Of a stretch of 64,000 bases of DNA, positions 7,077 to 14,420 are shown piece by piece (position 1 is the stretch's first letter; every line of letters starts with the position of its first letter). The DNA lies in contig NZ_AUBU01000010.1 in assembly GCF_000429405.1 (NCBI RefSeq), positions 227,538-291,537 of the forward strand. The letters are read 5' to 3'. Below the pieces are notes generated by a model. The model was given only the letters and a program-made list of their open reading frames with translations, was not told the origin of the DNA and made no database searches. The position numbers and the translations under genes are program-made. Source of the DNA: Algoriphagus marincola DSM 16067 (lineage in GTDB: Bacteria; Bacteroidota; Bacteroidia; Cytophagales; Cyclobacteriaceae).

Positions 7077-9815
7077 CTATCTCCGGCGAGAAATTAAAAA
7101 CCAATAAATCAATCCGGCCAAAATCAGGATAATTCCCACAATGAGAATAAGCTGAATCATGGAGCTCCAAATAGATTTCTCCTGAATCTGCCCCACCAGG
7201 ACAAAATTGGTCCAATAAGGAGTATCCCGAAACTGTACCATTTCTGGATCTTGGAGTAAGCTTAGCTTTGCCTCCCTTAGTGCCTCAGCATAAGTCAAAC
7301 CCGCGTCTAGCCCCTTGTAAAACTCTTTTGATAAATAGGCTGCTACCCGATCTTCTGTGAGCCATAGCGTGGATATAAGATTATCAGCTCCTGCAAATGA
7401 AAAAGCCCGAGCCAGACTGACAAGACCTTCTGATTCACTGAATTTGCCAGACCCGGTCTCACAGGCACTCAAAAATACCAATTCGACCTGATCAAAAGCT
7501 TGATACCTCAATTCGTTTTCGAAAAGTCTATAATCTCCTTCAGGATAAAATGCCACAAAAGATGCCTCATTATCTTCATCAGAAGCGATGGCATGGGTAG
7601 CTAAATGAATAACTTTATTTTGATCTGCTTGAGCTAGAAATCGCTGAAGTGTGGCTTCAGAGCCCTGAATCTTCAAGCCCGGCAAGCTCTCAATTTCAGC
7701 TGCCGATCCATGTAGAACGGGAAGTCCCAATCCCTCTGGACCTGAGCTCCTATCAAAAGGTGCAAAGCTTATCATGCTCGATCCATTCCAAGGAGAGAGT
7801 TCTTGAGTTTGAATTTGAAGGGCCGAAAATTGGTAGCTGATCGGTAGTTTTTCGATAAGCATTTCTCCATCAACGTAAAGCTCATCAAAGGAAACACCAG
7901 AGAAAGCACCATGTGGAACAATCATTAACAGTTTGGATTCACTGATTTCATTTCCCCAGTTTTCAAAAACCCGAACACTCAGTGAATCAATAAATTCAGG
8001 GATTTGATATCGCATACCTGACTTCCAAGATCTAATTTGCTCTTTCCATGCCAGTACTTTATCTCGATCCTTTTCACTCCAATCAAAGATTTTCCAGTCA
8101 AGATTTTTATTGCTCAGCAATGAAGTGACTAGGTAATCATCAGCTTCAAAAAAGGATAGTAAAACAGTGTTGTCAGGCAGTCTATTTTGAATGTTTGCTA
8201 GAGTGAGATTAGCAGAATCCTCTTCTGTTTGGGAAAACTCCTTGATCTCATCACGAAGTCTAGATAGGCTGACCTGTAATTCAGTGTATTCAGATTTGAG
8301 ATCTACGAGCTGAGATTCATCAAAATTCTCATACTGATCTCGATAATTTTTAGCCAATTTTTGTAAAATCAATCGCTCTTCCTCAAGCAGTTTCTTTGGA
8401 ATAGCTGATTTTTGCCGTCTCTTAGTTTCCAAGATACCCAGCCTGAGTGCGGTTGACTTACTCTGTTCTGCCCAAAGGAATACTTGATTTTTGATTCTTT
8501 CTTCATGACTGCTTCGGGAAAAATCTATTAACTGCCTAATTGCTAATTGGTAGGCTTGTAAAACCTGATCACCCAAGAATATTCTGGCCTCATCATTATC
8601 GAAATTTGCTGATATAAATTCAGCTAATGCAAAGGCAGATTCATAAGAATCCCAGCCTAATTCGAAAAATTCGGCTTCTTGGTTTATCCTGTATAAACTC
8701 CAAGCTGCACGAGCCTTAGAGACCAAGCTTTCAAAAAGTGTAACTGCACCCATTCCCAAGGAAAGTTCTTTGGGGTTGTCAAAGATATCTTCTGAATTAA
8801 AACTGGGATGTAACTCTCTGACAGATAAATGATAATAAGTGACTGCTTCTTGAAGCCTGTCTTGCTTTGATTTAAAATCTCCAAAGTTGGCTAAGAAGAT
8901 ACCTCTTTGGTAGTTTTTAGAAGGTATTTGGAGGCTATCCAAGGCAAACTGTGTGGCCTGGAGCAGACTATCTACTTTTGATAGATTATTTTGAAGGAGA
9001 AATGCTTTCGTTTGGAGGTTCAAGTAGGATAAGTAATTCGTACCAGAAACGCCATCGATCTGACTCAGTACTTCCAAAGCTTCTCCTCCCCTTTTTTCCT
9101 TTAGAAAAGTATTTGCCAGGTTAATCCGAACTTGATTGGAGTTGATATTCCAATCAAGGAGTTGGAGGTAAATCGAACGCGCACTATCGTATTCTTCTAA
9201 ATGGTAGAGCGCGGAGGCTTTATTGCTCAAAAAACTGTAGCGGGCAAATTGTGCATAATCTCCGGAAGTCTCCAAGTATGATTCTGCCTGTGTGAAATAT
9301 TGAATACTTTGAAGATAATTCCCGGTCTCGAAGTAGTAGACTCCCAAGGCATTAAAAAGCCGCTCTGGCAAGGTCCCTGTACTGATTTGATCCTGAAGAC
9401 GTTCAGCTTCTTTCAGATGAAAAATCGCGCTGTCAAGTCTACTCATCCGAAAAAGAACCTCACCGAGGTACAAGTTTGAGGCATAGACCAAGGTATCTGG
9501 CTTTTGAAATCCCTTTGTGAAAAATAAGGCCTTACGGTAGGTGTTTGCAGCTTCTGACTGCAAGCCGTAGATCACTTGTAGGTTACCCAAATGCTCGGCA
9601 GCTCTTATGAAATCGAATACTTCATCAGAATCTGGAACCTCAGAGAGAATTTCTGAATAGAGTTCCATTGCCATTCTATCATCTTTCTCCTCTGGAAATG
9701 GTAAAAAATAAAGAGAATCAGCCTTTTGGATTTTTTGATTTTTCTCTTGCCCTTTGACAATTAGAGGTATAAAAAAAATGCTAAAACATAAAAGACGACT
9801 CCAAAGATTTGACAC
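7077..9815 (-). CDS. Exported TPR-CHAT caspase-like protein, membrane-anchored
   Basis: 912 residues, read from a GTG start that gives a good Sec signal peptide (residues 1-22, ending VKGQ). Residues about 30-440 are tandem TPR helices. A charged coiled coil follows near 470-540 (RLILQKLAKNYRDQYENFDE). The CHAT peptidase domain covers about 600-875, with catalytic His741 in HLATHAIASD and Cys785 in FLSACETGSG, both in canonical CHAT contexts and followed by EGLVSLARAFSFAGA. A C-terminal membrane helix (about 888-908) ends in SRRR, so the peptidase domain should face the periplasm with a short cytoplasmic tail. CHAT proteins are caspase relatives found in signalling and defence. The gene follows a poly-Asp lipoprotein in the same operon and converges on a sigma-factor group. 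No substrate is identifiable. Confidence 0.9.
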   Translation of the reverse strand: MSNLWSRLLCFSIFFIPLIVKGQEKNQKIQKADSLYFLPFPEEKDDRMAMELYSEILSEVPDSDEVFDFIRAAEHLGNLQVIYGLQSEAANTYRKALFFTKGFQKPDTLVYASNLYLGEVLFRMSRLDSAIFHLKEAERLQDQISTGTLPERLFNALGVYYFETGNYLQSIQYFTQAESYLETSGDYAQFARYSFLSNKASALYHLEEYDSARSIYLQLLDWNINSNQVRINLANTFLKEKRGGEALEVLSQIDGVSGTNYLSYLNLQTKAFLLQNNLSKVDSLLQATQFALDSLQIPSKNYQRGIFLANFGDFKSKQDRLQEAVTYYHLSVRELHPSFNSEDIFDNPKELSLGMGAVTLFESLVSKARAAWSLYRINQEAEFFELGWDSYESAFALAEFISANFDNDEARIFLGDQVLQAYQLAIRQLIDFSRSSHEERIKNQVFLWAEQSKSTALRLGILETKRRQKSAIPKKLLEEERLILQKLAKNYRDQYENFDESQLVDLKSEYTELQVSLSRLRDEIKEFSQTEEDSANLTLANIQNRLPDNTVLLSFFEADDYLVTSLLSNKNLDWKIFDWSEKDRDKVLAWKEQIRSWKSGMRYQIPEFIDSLSVRVFENWGNEISESKLLMIVPHGAFSGVSFDELYVDGEMLIEKLPISYQFSALQIQTQELSPWNGSSMISFAPFDRSSGPEGLGLPVLHGSAAEIESLPGLKIQGSEATLQRFLAQADQNKVIHLATHAIASDEDNEASFVAFYPEGDYRLFENELRYQAFDQVELVFLSACETGSGKFSESEGLVSLARAFSFAGADNLISTLWLTEDRVAAYLSKEFYKGLDAGLTYAEALREAKLSLLQDPEMVQFRDTPYWTNFVLVGQIQEKSIWSSMIQLILIVGIILILAGLIYWFLISRRR

Positions 9816-9836
9816 TATTAGGGACTGTTAAAGCCC

Positions 9837-10766
9837 CTACTGTAGATTCGCCACTATTACAATAAATGGTGGCCTTGGCACTCTTCGGGGCCTGGTTTGA
9901 TTTGCTATCCTGAAATTAGACGATTTTCCTGATCTAAGCTCATTGATTAGATCACTTTTTTCTTCAATATCATCCAAAAGAGCCTGTGGGATATCGGCCA
10001 CTGTTTCATAATAAAAGAAACGCAACGGAATAGAATTTAATGCTTCCCCGCTCAAATCTGCCAATCTATAAAATAACTCAACATCAAGAACTTCTCCATT
10101 CACAGGAGTGGCACCGAAAGTACCATTTTCCACTGTCTCCAATAAATCAAAGATGCCATCACTTGAAATCTCAAATCCTAAATCCTCTAATAACTGCCCG
10201 GTAGGATTCTCGGTATCAAAGTCACAACTACTATCGTCATCGTCATCATCATCATCGTCGTCATCATTACAAGGTAGGGCAAGCCCTGGAACTCCGTTGT
10301 ATATAGGCGCTGCCAAGGTTTGATTTTGATCCAAAACATACACTCCATCCAGGTAATTGACTCCTCCAATAGTCAGAAAAGTCTCACATGTCTGGTTGCT
10401 TCCCTGAGGAGTAAATGTGATTTTGTATTTAAGACCTGTTTCACTCGCATTGATATCGATAACTCCTGAACTAGGATCGATTGCTAAGCCATTTGGACTT
10501 GCTTCGAAAGTTCCTTGGATAGGATTAGTAGGGCTTACAAGTATATTTTGTGTGGCATTCAAATAATATATCGTATCCGCGTAGGCAAACTGGTTACAGT
10601 CAAAATTTAACTGACCATTTCCTGGAGGATCTTCCGTTTCTTCTACACAAGAAAAAATGGAAAGGAATATCAGCGCGAATGCTATTAGTGATAGAAAAGA
10701 TTTAGGGCTCATCTTTAAAGGTTTTCTTTTAAGTCGCATCTCACTTTCAAAATGTAACCACTTCAT
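9837..10766 (-). CDS. Lipoprotein with a poly-aspartate tract
   Basis: No family recognised. The lipoprotein signal is SFLSLIAFALIFLSIFSC, so translation probably begins at 10739 or 10712 rather than at the first ATG (10766), which would add a long charged leader. The mature part starts VEETEDPPGNG and contains a beta-sandwich-like domain of cadherin/Ig style (GLAIDPSSGVIDINAS). Midway there is an uninterrupted run of about 11 Asp, flanked by Cys on both sides (PCN before, SSC after), encoded by a GAT/GAC trinucleotide repeat near 10233-10267. The C-terminus is basic. It lies 21 nt before the CHAT gene and 1 nt after the transporter gene, so the three form an operon. Confidence 0.8.
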   Translation of the reverse strand: MKWLHFESEMRLKRKPLKMSPKSFLSLIAFALIFLSIFSCVEETEDPPGNGQLNFDCNQFAYADTIYYLNATQNILVSPTNPIQGTFEASPNGLAIDPSSGVIDINASETGLKYKITFTPQGSNQTCETFLTIGGVNYLDGVYVLDQNQTLAAPIYNGVPGLALPCNDDDDDDDDDDDSSCDFDTENPTGQLLEDLGFEISSDGIFDLLETVENGTFGATPVNGEVLDVELFYRLADLSGEALNSIPLRFFYYETVADIPQALLDDIEEKSDLINELRSGKSSNFRIANQTRPRRVPRPPFIVIVANLQ

Positions 10767-10767
10767 A

Positions 10768-11595
10768 CTACTTTTCTCTTAAATTCAATAATATTCCCAG
10801 TACAACCAAGCCCATACCTATGTAAGAACCAAGCGTAAATGTCTCTTCGAAAAAGATATACCCAAAAAACAATGCATAAATCATTCCCAAATATGTTAGG
10901 CTTGAAACTTTAGACACATTTGAGTTTTGATATGCTAAAGTCAGGAAGTATTGTGCTGCCTGAGTACAGATTCCAATCCAAAGCAATATCGCCCAATCCC
11001 AACCCACGGGATTTACCCAATTGAATAATACAATAACCGAGGCAATGGGTAAGGTCACTAGAGGAAAGTAAAAAATAATCACCAAAGGGTGCTCAGTATT
11101 CTTCAATTTTCGGATCACATTGTAAGCCAAGCCCGAAAAAAGTGCAGAAATAATTCCTATGCTGGCATAAAGCAAATCCACTCTCGGATCAAAACCTTGC
11201 ACCACAATCACACCTAGAAAAGCCAAACCAAAATAGAAGAATTGAATAGGCTTGACCCGTTCCTTAACTAGAAATATCCCCAAAATCGTGGTGAAAATCG
11301 GTGATAGGTATTGAATGGTCACAGCACTTGCCAAGGGGATTTTCTGAAGCGTGTAGAAAAAGGTAATCAGTCCGATCGATCCAACTACACCTCTGATTAC
11401 CAGTAGTTTTTTATTGTTTCCAAAGACATATACACCCTGACTTTTCAGAAAAGCATAACTGAAAATAAGGCTAAAAATGGAGCGAAATAGGATGATTTCG
11501 ATCGCCGGAATATGAGGGATAAACTTCACAGACACATTCATCAAGGCAAAGAATATTCCTGCCAAAATCATGGACTGCACGCCGGATAGTTTCAA
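10768..11595 (-). CDS. EamA/DMT-family transporter
   Basis: About 275 residues with ten predicted membrane helices arranged as two EamA repeats (first near residues 10-135, second near 150-270). The segment IILFRSIFSLIFSYAF and the second-half PLASAVTIQYLSPIFTTILG are typical of the drug/metabolite transporter superfamily. The first possible start is TTG at 11595. An ATG at 11571 (MILAGIFFALMN) keeps the first helix and is at least as likely. Substrate unknown; family members export amino acids, nucleosides or drugs. It is first of a tight operon with the poly-Asp lipoprotein and CHAT genes, but a functional link is not evident. Confidence 0.9.
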   Translation of the reverse strand: MKLSGVQSMILAGIFFALMNVSVKFIPHIPAIEIILFRSIFSLIFSYAFLKSQGVYVFGNNKKLLVIRGVVGSIGLITFFYTLQKIPLASAVTIQYLSPIFTTILGIFLVKERVKPIQFFYFGLAFLGVIVVQGFDPRVDLLYASIGIISALFSGLAYNVIRKLKNTEHPLVIIFYFPLVTLPIASVIVLFNWVNPVGWDWAILLWIGICTQAAQYFLTLAYQNSNVSKVSSLTYLGMIYALFFGYIFFEETFTLGSYIGMGLVVLGILLNLREK

Positions 11596-11700
11596 GGTCG
11601 GGGTATTTTTTAATCAGTTGGAGCAAGTAAGAAAGAAAGAATCATTTTTCTTTACTTTGAGTTCAAGCTAACAAACAGTTTTAAATACAGTTTCAAACTC

Positions 11701-12150
11701 ATGGCATTAAAAATTGGCACCCAAGCACCAGACTTTTCTGTAAAAGGGACTTCTGGACTTTCACTGAATCTACATCAAGACCTATCTGGAAAAAGCTTTG
11801 TATTATACTTTTATCCGAAGGACTTTACCCCCGGCTGTACAGCGGAGGCTTGTGAGTTTAGAGATCAATTTGAGGCTTTTCGGGATTTGGATATTCCTGT
11901 CTTTGGAGTAAGTAGAGATTCTATCGAGACACATGAGAAGTTCAAAAAAACTCATAAACTTCCCTTTGAGCTTTTGGCAGATGAATCCGGAAAAGTTTGC
12001 AAAGCGTACGACGCGCTCATTCCACTCATCAAGATGCCCAAGCGAATCACCTATTTCATCGATTCGGACATGAAAATTGCCGGAGTATTTCAGGATATGT
12101 TTGAATCAAAAAAGCATATCGATGCCATGCTGAAAAAGTTGAAAAAGTAG
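11701..12150 (+). CDS. bcp: Thiol peroxidase, BCP-type peroxiredoxin
   Basis: Reduces hydrogen peroxide and organic hydroperoxides in the cytoplasm with electrons from thioredoxin. 149 residues, normal for the family. The peroxidatic motif YPKDFTPGCTAEACEFRD has Cys46, with the resolving Cys51 five residues later in the same helix, as in atypical 2-Cys BCP enzymes. The fold markers GTQAPDFSV at the N-terminus and FGVSRDS are present. The gene stands alone between a divergent transporter and a convergent ABC ATPase whose stop codon lies 1 nt from its own, so no terminator separates them. Confidence 0.92.
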   Translation: MALKIGTQAPDFSVKGTSGLSLNLHQDLSGKSFVLYFYPKDFTPGCTAEACEFRDQFEAFRDLDIPVFGVSRDSIETHEKFKKTHKLPFELLADESGKVCKAYDALIPLIKMPKRITYFIDSDMKIAGVFQDMFESKKHIDAMLKKLKK

Positions 12151-12151
12151 G

Positions 12152-12802
12152 CTAGACCATTACTCCATCCTTCATTTCCAGCTTTCGATCAGCCATGGCT
12201 GCCAGCTCTTCATTGTGAGTGACGATGACAAATGCCTGTCCTAGTTCATCCCGAAGCTTGAAAAAAAGCTCATGAAGCTGATGGGCATTTTGCGTATCCA
12301 AGTTTCCACTTGGTTCATCTGCGAAGATAATTTTGGGATCATTGATCAAAGCTCTGGCCACAGCCACTCGCTGTTGCTCCCCTCCCGAAAGTGCAGAAGG
12401 CTTATGGTCCAATCGATGACTGATTGACAGGATTTCTGCTAGTTCTGAAGCTCTTTTTTTCAACTTAGACTCGGATTGCCCTTGGATAAACCCGGGGATC
12501 AGAATGTTTTCTAAGGCCGTAAATTCCGGCAACAGATTGTGAAACTGAAAAATGAAGCCTACCGTCTGATTGCGAAAGGTGGCTAGCTTATCTCGATTCA
12601 GGGCGAAGATATTTTTCCCTTCAATCAAAACCTCTCCGGAATCAGGATCATCTAAAGTGCCCAAAATATGTAAAAGCGTACTTTTTCCAGCACCGGAGGA
12701 ACCTACGATGGAAACAATCTCCGAAGATGATATTTCAAGGTTTACTCCTTTCAAAACATGAAGGTTTCCGTATGACTTATGAATCTCTCTGGCAGTCAGC
12801 AT
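12152..12802 (-). CDS. ABC transporter ATP-binding protein, LolD/MacB-type
   Basis: 216 residues. Walker [10 protein letters not shown] near residue 35-43, Q-loop [17 protein letters not shown], signature [15 protein letters not shown], Walker [13 protein letters not shown] and H-loop VTHNEEL are all intact. The closely spaced signature and short length place it in the LolD/MacB/FtsE group, which drives lipoprotein release or mechanotransmission. No permease gene is adjacent. In Bacteroidota a single unlinked LolD-like ATPase is usual and is thought to pair with a LolC/E-type permease elsewhere. Read as a single-gene minus-strand unit, divergent from sucC. Confidence 0.9.
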   Translation of the reverse strand: MLTAREIHKSYGNLHVLKGVNLEISSSEIVSIVGSSGAGKSTLLHILGTLDDPDSGEVLIEGKNIFALNRDKLATFRNQTVGFIFQFHNLLPEFTALENILIPGFIQGQSESKLKKRASELAEILSISHRLDHKPSALSGGEQQRVAVARALINDPKIIFADEPSGNLDTQNAHQLHELFFKLRDELGQAFVIVTHNEELAAMADRKLEMKDGVMV

Positions 12803-12894
12803 TATAGATTTCTTTCTAAAGGATTAGCAAGTTGGATATTTTTAGAAAACGGGAATTAAAGGCTTTTTTTTGATAAAAAAGGATTTTTTCAGGT

Positions 12895-12925
12895 TTGATT
12901 TATAAAGCTGAAGGGCTTAACTTCG
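12895..12925 (+). promoter_or_regulatory. Candidate Bacteroidota promoter for sucC
   Basis: TTG at 12895-12897, 20 nt, then TAACTTCG at 12918-12925. The second element matches TAnnTTTG except at one position. It ends 16 nt before the sucC ATG, giving a very short leader. Confidence 0.4.
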
Positions 12926-12941
12926 CCAAAAATTTTGAGCA

Positions 12942-14156
12942 ATGAACATACACGAGTATCAGGCGAAAGAAGTATTGAAAGGTTACGGAGTCCGGATTCA
13001 AGAAGGAATCGTAGCAGACAGTCCAGAAGCTGCCCACGAAGCTGCAGTTAAGTTGAACGCGGAAACAGGTACCTCTTGGTATGTGATCAAAGCTCAAATC
13101 CACGCTGGTGGTCGAGGAAAAGGTAAAATCCAAGAAACTGGTTCAAACGGCGTGGTATTGGCCAAAAAACTTGAGGAGGTAGGTGAAAAAGCTAAGAATA
13201 TTCTTGGCGGAACACTTGTAACTCATCAGACGGGTCCAGAAGGTAAGAAAGTAAGTAAAGTTTTGATCGCTGAGGACGTTTACTATCCTGGCGATTCAGA
13301 ACCAAAGGAATATTATCTATCTATCCTCCTAGATAGAGCCAAAGGTTGCAACGTAATCATGGCTTCTACAGAAGGCGGAATGGATATCGAAGAGGTTGCA
13401 GAAAAATCTCCTGAGAAAATCATCAAAGAGTGGATCGATCCGAAAGTAGGATTGCAAGGCTTTCAGGTAAGAAAGGTCGCTTTCAAACTTGGACTTAGCG
13501 GAAATGCTTTCAAAGAAATGGTCAAATTCATCGCTGCTCTTTACAAGGCATACGAAGGAACGGACTCCTCTCAGTTTGAGATCAATCCTGTATTGAAGAC
13601 TTCAGATGACAAAATCCTAGCAGTAGATGCTAAGGTAAATCTTGACGACAATGCTTTGTATCGTCAGAAAAACCTTGCTGAGCTTCGCGATATCTCTGAA
13701 GAGGATCCATTGGAAGTGGAAGCTGGTAAATCTGGTCTAAACTACGTGAAGCTTGACGGAAACGTAGGCTGTATGGTAAATGGAGCCGGACTAGCGATGG
13801 CTACCATGGATATGATCAAATTATCCGGTGGTGAGCCTGCCAACTTCCTAGATGTGGGAGGTGGTGCTAACGCTACTACCGTTGAAGCCGGATTCAGAAT
13901 TATCCTTCAGGACCCAAATGTTAAGGCAATTTTGATCAACGTGTTTGGAGGAATCGTAAGATGTGATAGAATTGCTAGCGGAGTTGTTGAAGCTTACAAA
14001 TCTATTGGCGATATTCGCGTTCCAATTATCGTAAGACTTCAAGGTACCAATGCAGAAGAAGGTGCCAAGATTATCGACGAGTCGGGATTGAAAGTTTTCT
14101 CGGCGATTACATTGAAAGAAGCAGCTGAAAAAGTTCAAGGAGTACTTCAAAGCTAA
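12942..14156 (+). CDS. sucC: Succinyl-CoA synthetase, ADP-forming, beta subunit
   Basis: Beta subunit of the TCA-cycle enzyme that interconverts succinyl-CoA and succinate with ATP formation. 404 residues, starting with the invariant MNIHEYQAKEVLKGYGV. The ATP-grasp domain covers the first about 240 residues, with the glycine-rich HAGGRGKGK loop near residue 52. The C-terminal flavodoxin-like ligase domain contains the GAGLAMATMDMIK and VFGGIVRCDRIA signatures and interacts with the alpha subunit. No sucD is seen here; the alpha-subunit gene must lie elsewhere, which is common in Bacteroidota. A tRNA-Arg gene follows about 10 nt after the stop. Confidence 0.97.
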   Translation: MNIHEYQAKEVLKGYGVRIQEGIVADSPEAAHEAAVKLNAETGTSWYVIKAQIHAGGRGKGKIQETGSNGVVLAKKLEEVGEKAKNILGGTLVTHQTGPEGKKVSKVLIAEDVYYPGDSEPKEYYLSILLDRAKGCNVIMASTEGGMDIEEVAEKSPEKIIKEWIDPKVGLQGFQVRKVAFKLGLSGNAFKEMVKFIAALYKAYEGTDSSQFEINPVLKTSDDKILAVDAKVNLDDNALYRQKNLAELRDISEEDPLEVEAGKSGLNYVKLDGNVGCMVNGAGLAMATMDMIKLSGGEPANFLDVGGGANATTVEAGFRIILQDPNVKAILINVFGGIVRCDRIASGVVEAYKSIGDIRVPIIVRLQGTNAEEGAKIIDESGLKVFSAITLKEAAEKVQGVLQS

Positions 14157-14166
14157 ATCGGAATAA

Positions 14167-14240
14167 GCACTCGTAGTTCAACTGGATAGAATATCGGATT
14201 TCGGCTCCGAGGGTTGAGGGTTCGAATCCTTCCGAGTGCA
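14167..14240 (+). tRNA. tRNA-Arg, anticodon TCG
   Basis: Acceptor GCACTCG pairs with CGAGTGC and discriminator A is at 14240. Anticodon stem TCGGA/TCCGA closes loop TTTCGGC, giving anticodon TCG (reads CGA). The T arm has GAGGG-TTCGAAT-CCTTC with one G-T pair. CCA is not encoded. It begins 10 nt after sucC and is followed by a strong terminator. Confidence 0.95.
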
Positions 14241-14241
14241 C

Positions 14242-14273
14242 AAAGCTCAGACTTAGGTCTGAGCTTTTTTTTT
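14242..14273 (+). terminator. Terminator after tRNA-Arg
   Basis: AAAGCTCAGAC (14242-14252) pairs with GTCTGAGCTTT (14257-14267) around a TTAG loop, followed by a long T run. It ends the sucC/tRNA-Arg transcript. Confidence 0.93.
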
Positions 14274-14420
14274 GCCTTTAAATCCTATTTTTTATCTCCA
14301 AAAATTAAAATCTAGAGCCCATTTTTTCAAATCTAGAAAAACCTCTTTTTTTAGAAAAAGGGAAAAACTTTTTGAAAATTTTTATTTAACTTACTTTTTC
14401 AAAATAATTCAATTCAGCTT

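Noticed and set aside
10108..10323. A 71-residue plus-strand frame with a long serine run opposite the lipoprotein
   Set aside because: It is the antisense reading of the poly-Asp repeat; the serine run follows from the same trinucleotide repeat.
14160..14166. tRNA-Arg as attachment site of an element
   Set aside because: No integrase or repeat of the tRNA end is present next to it; a normal terminator follows.
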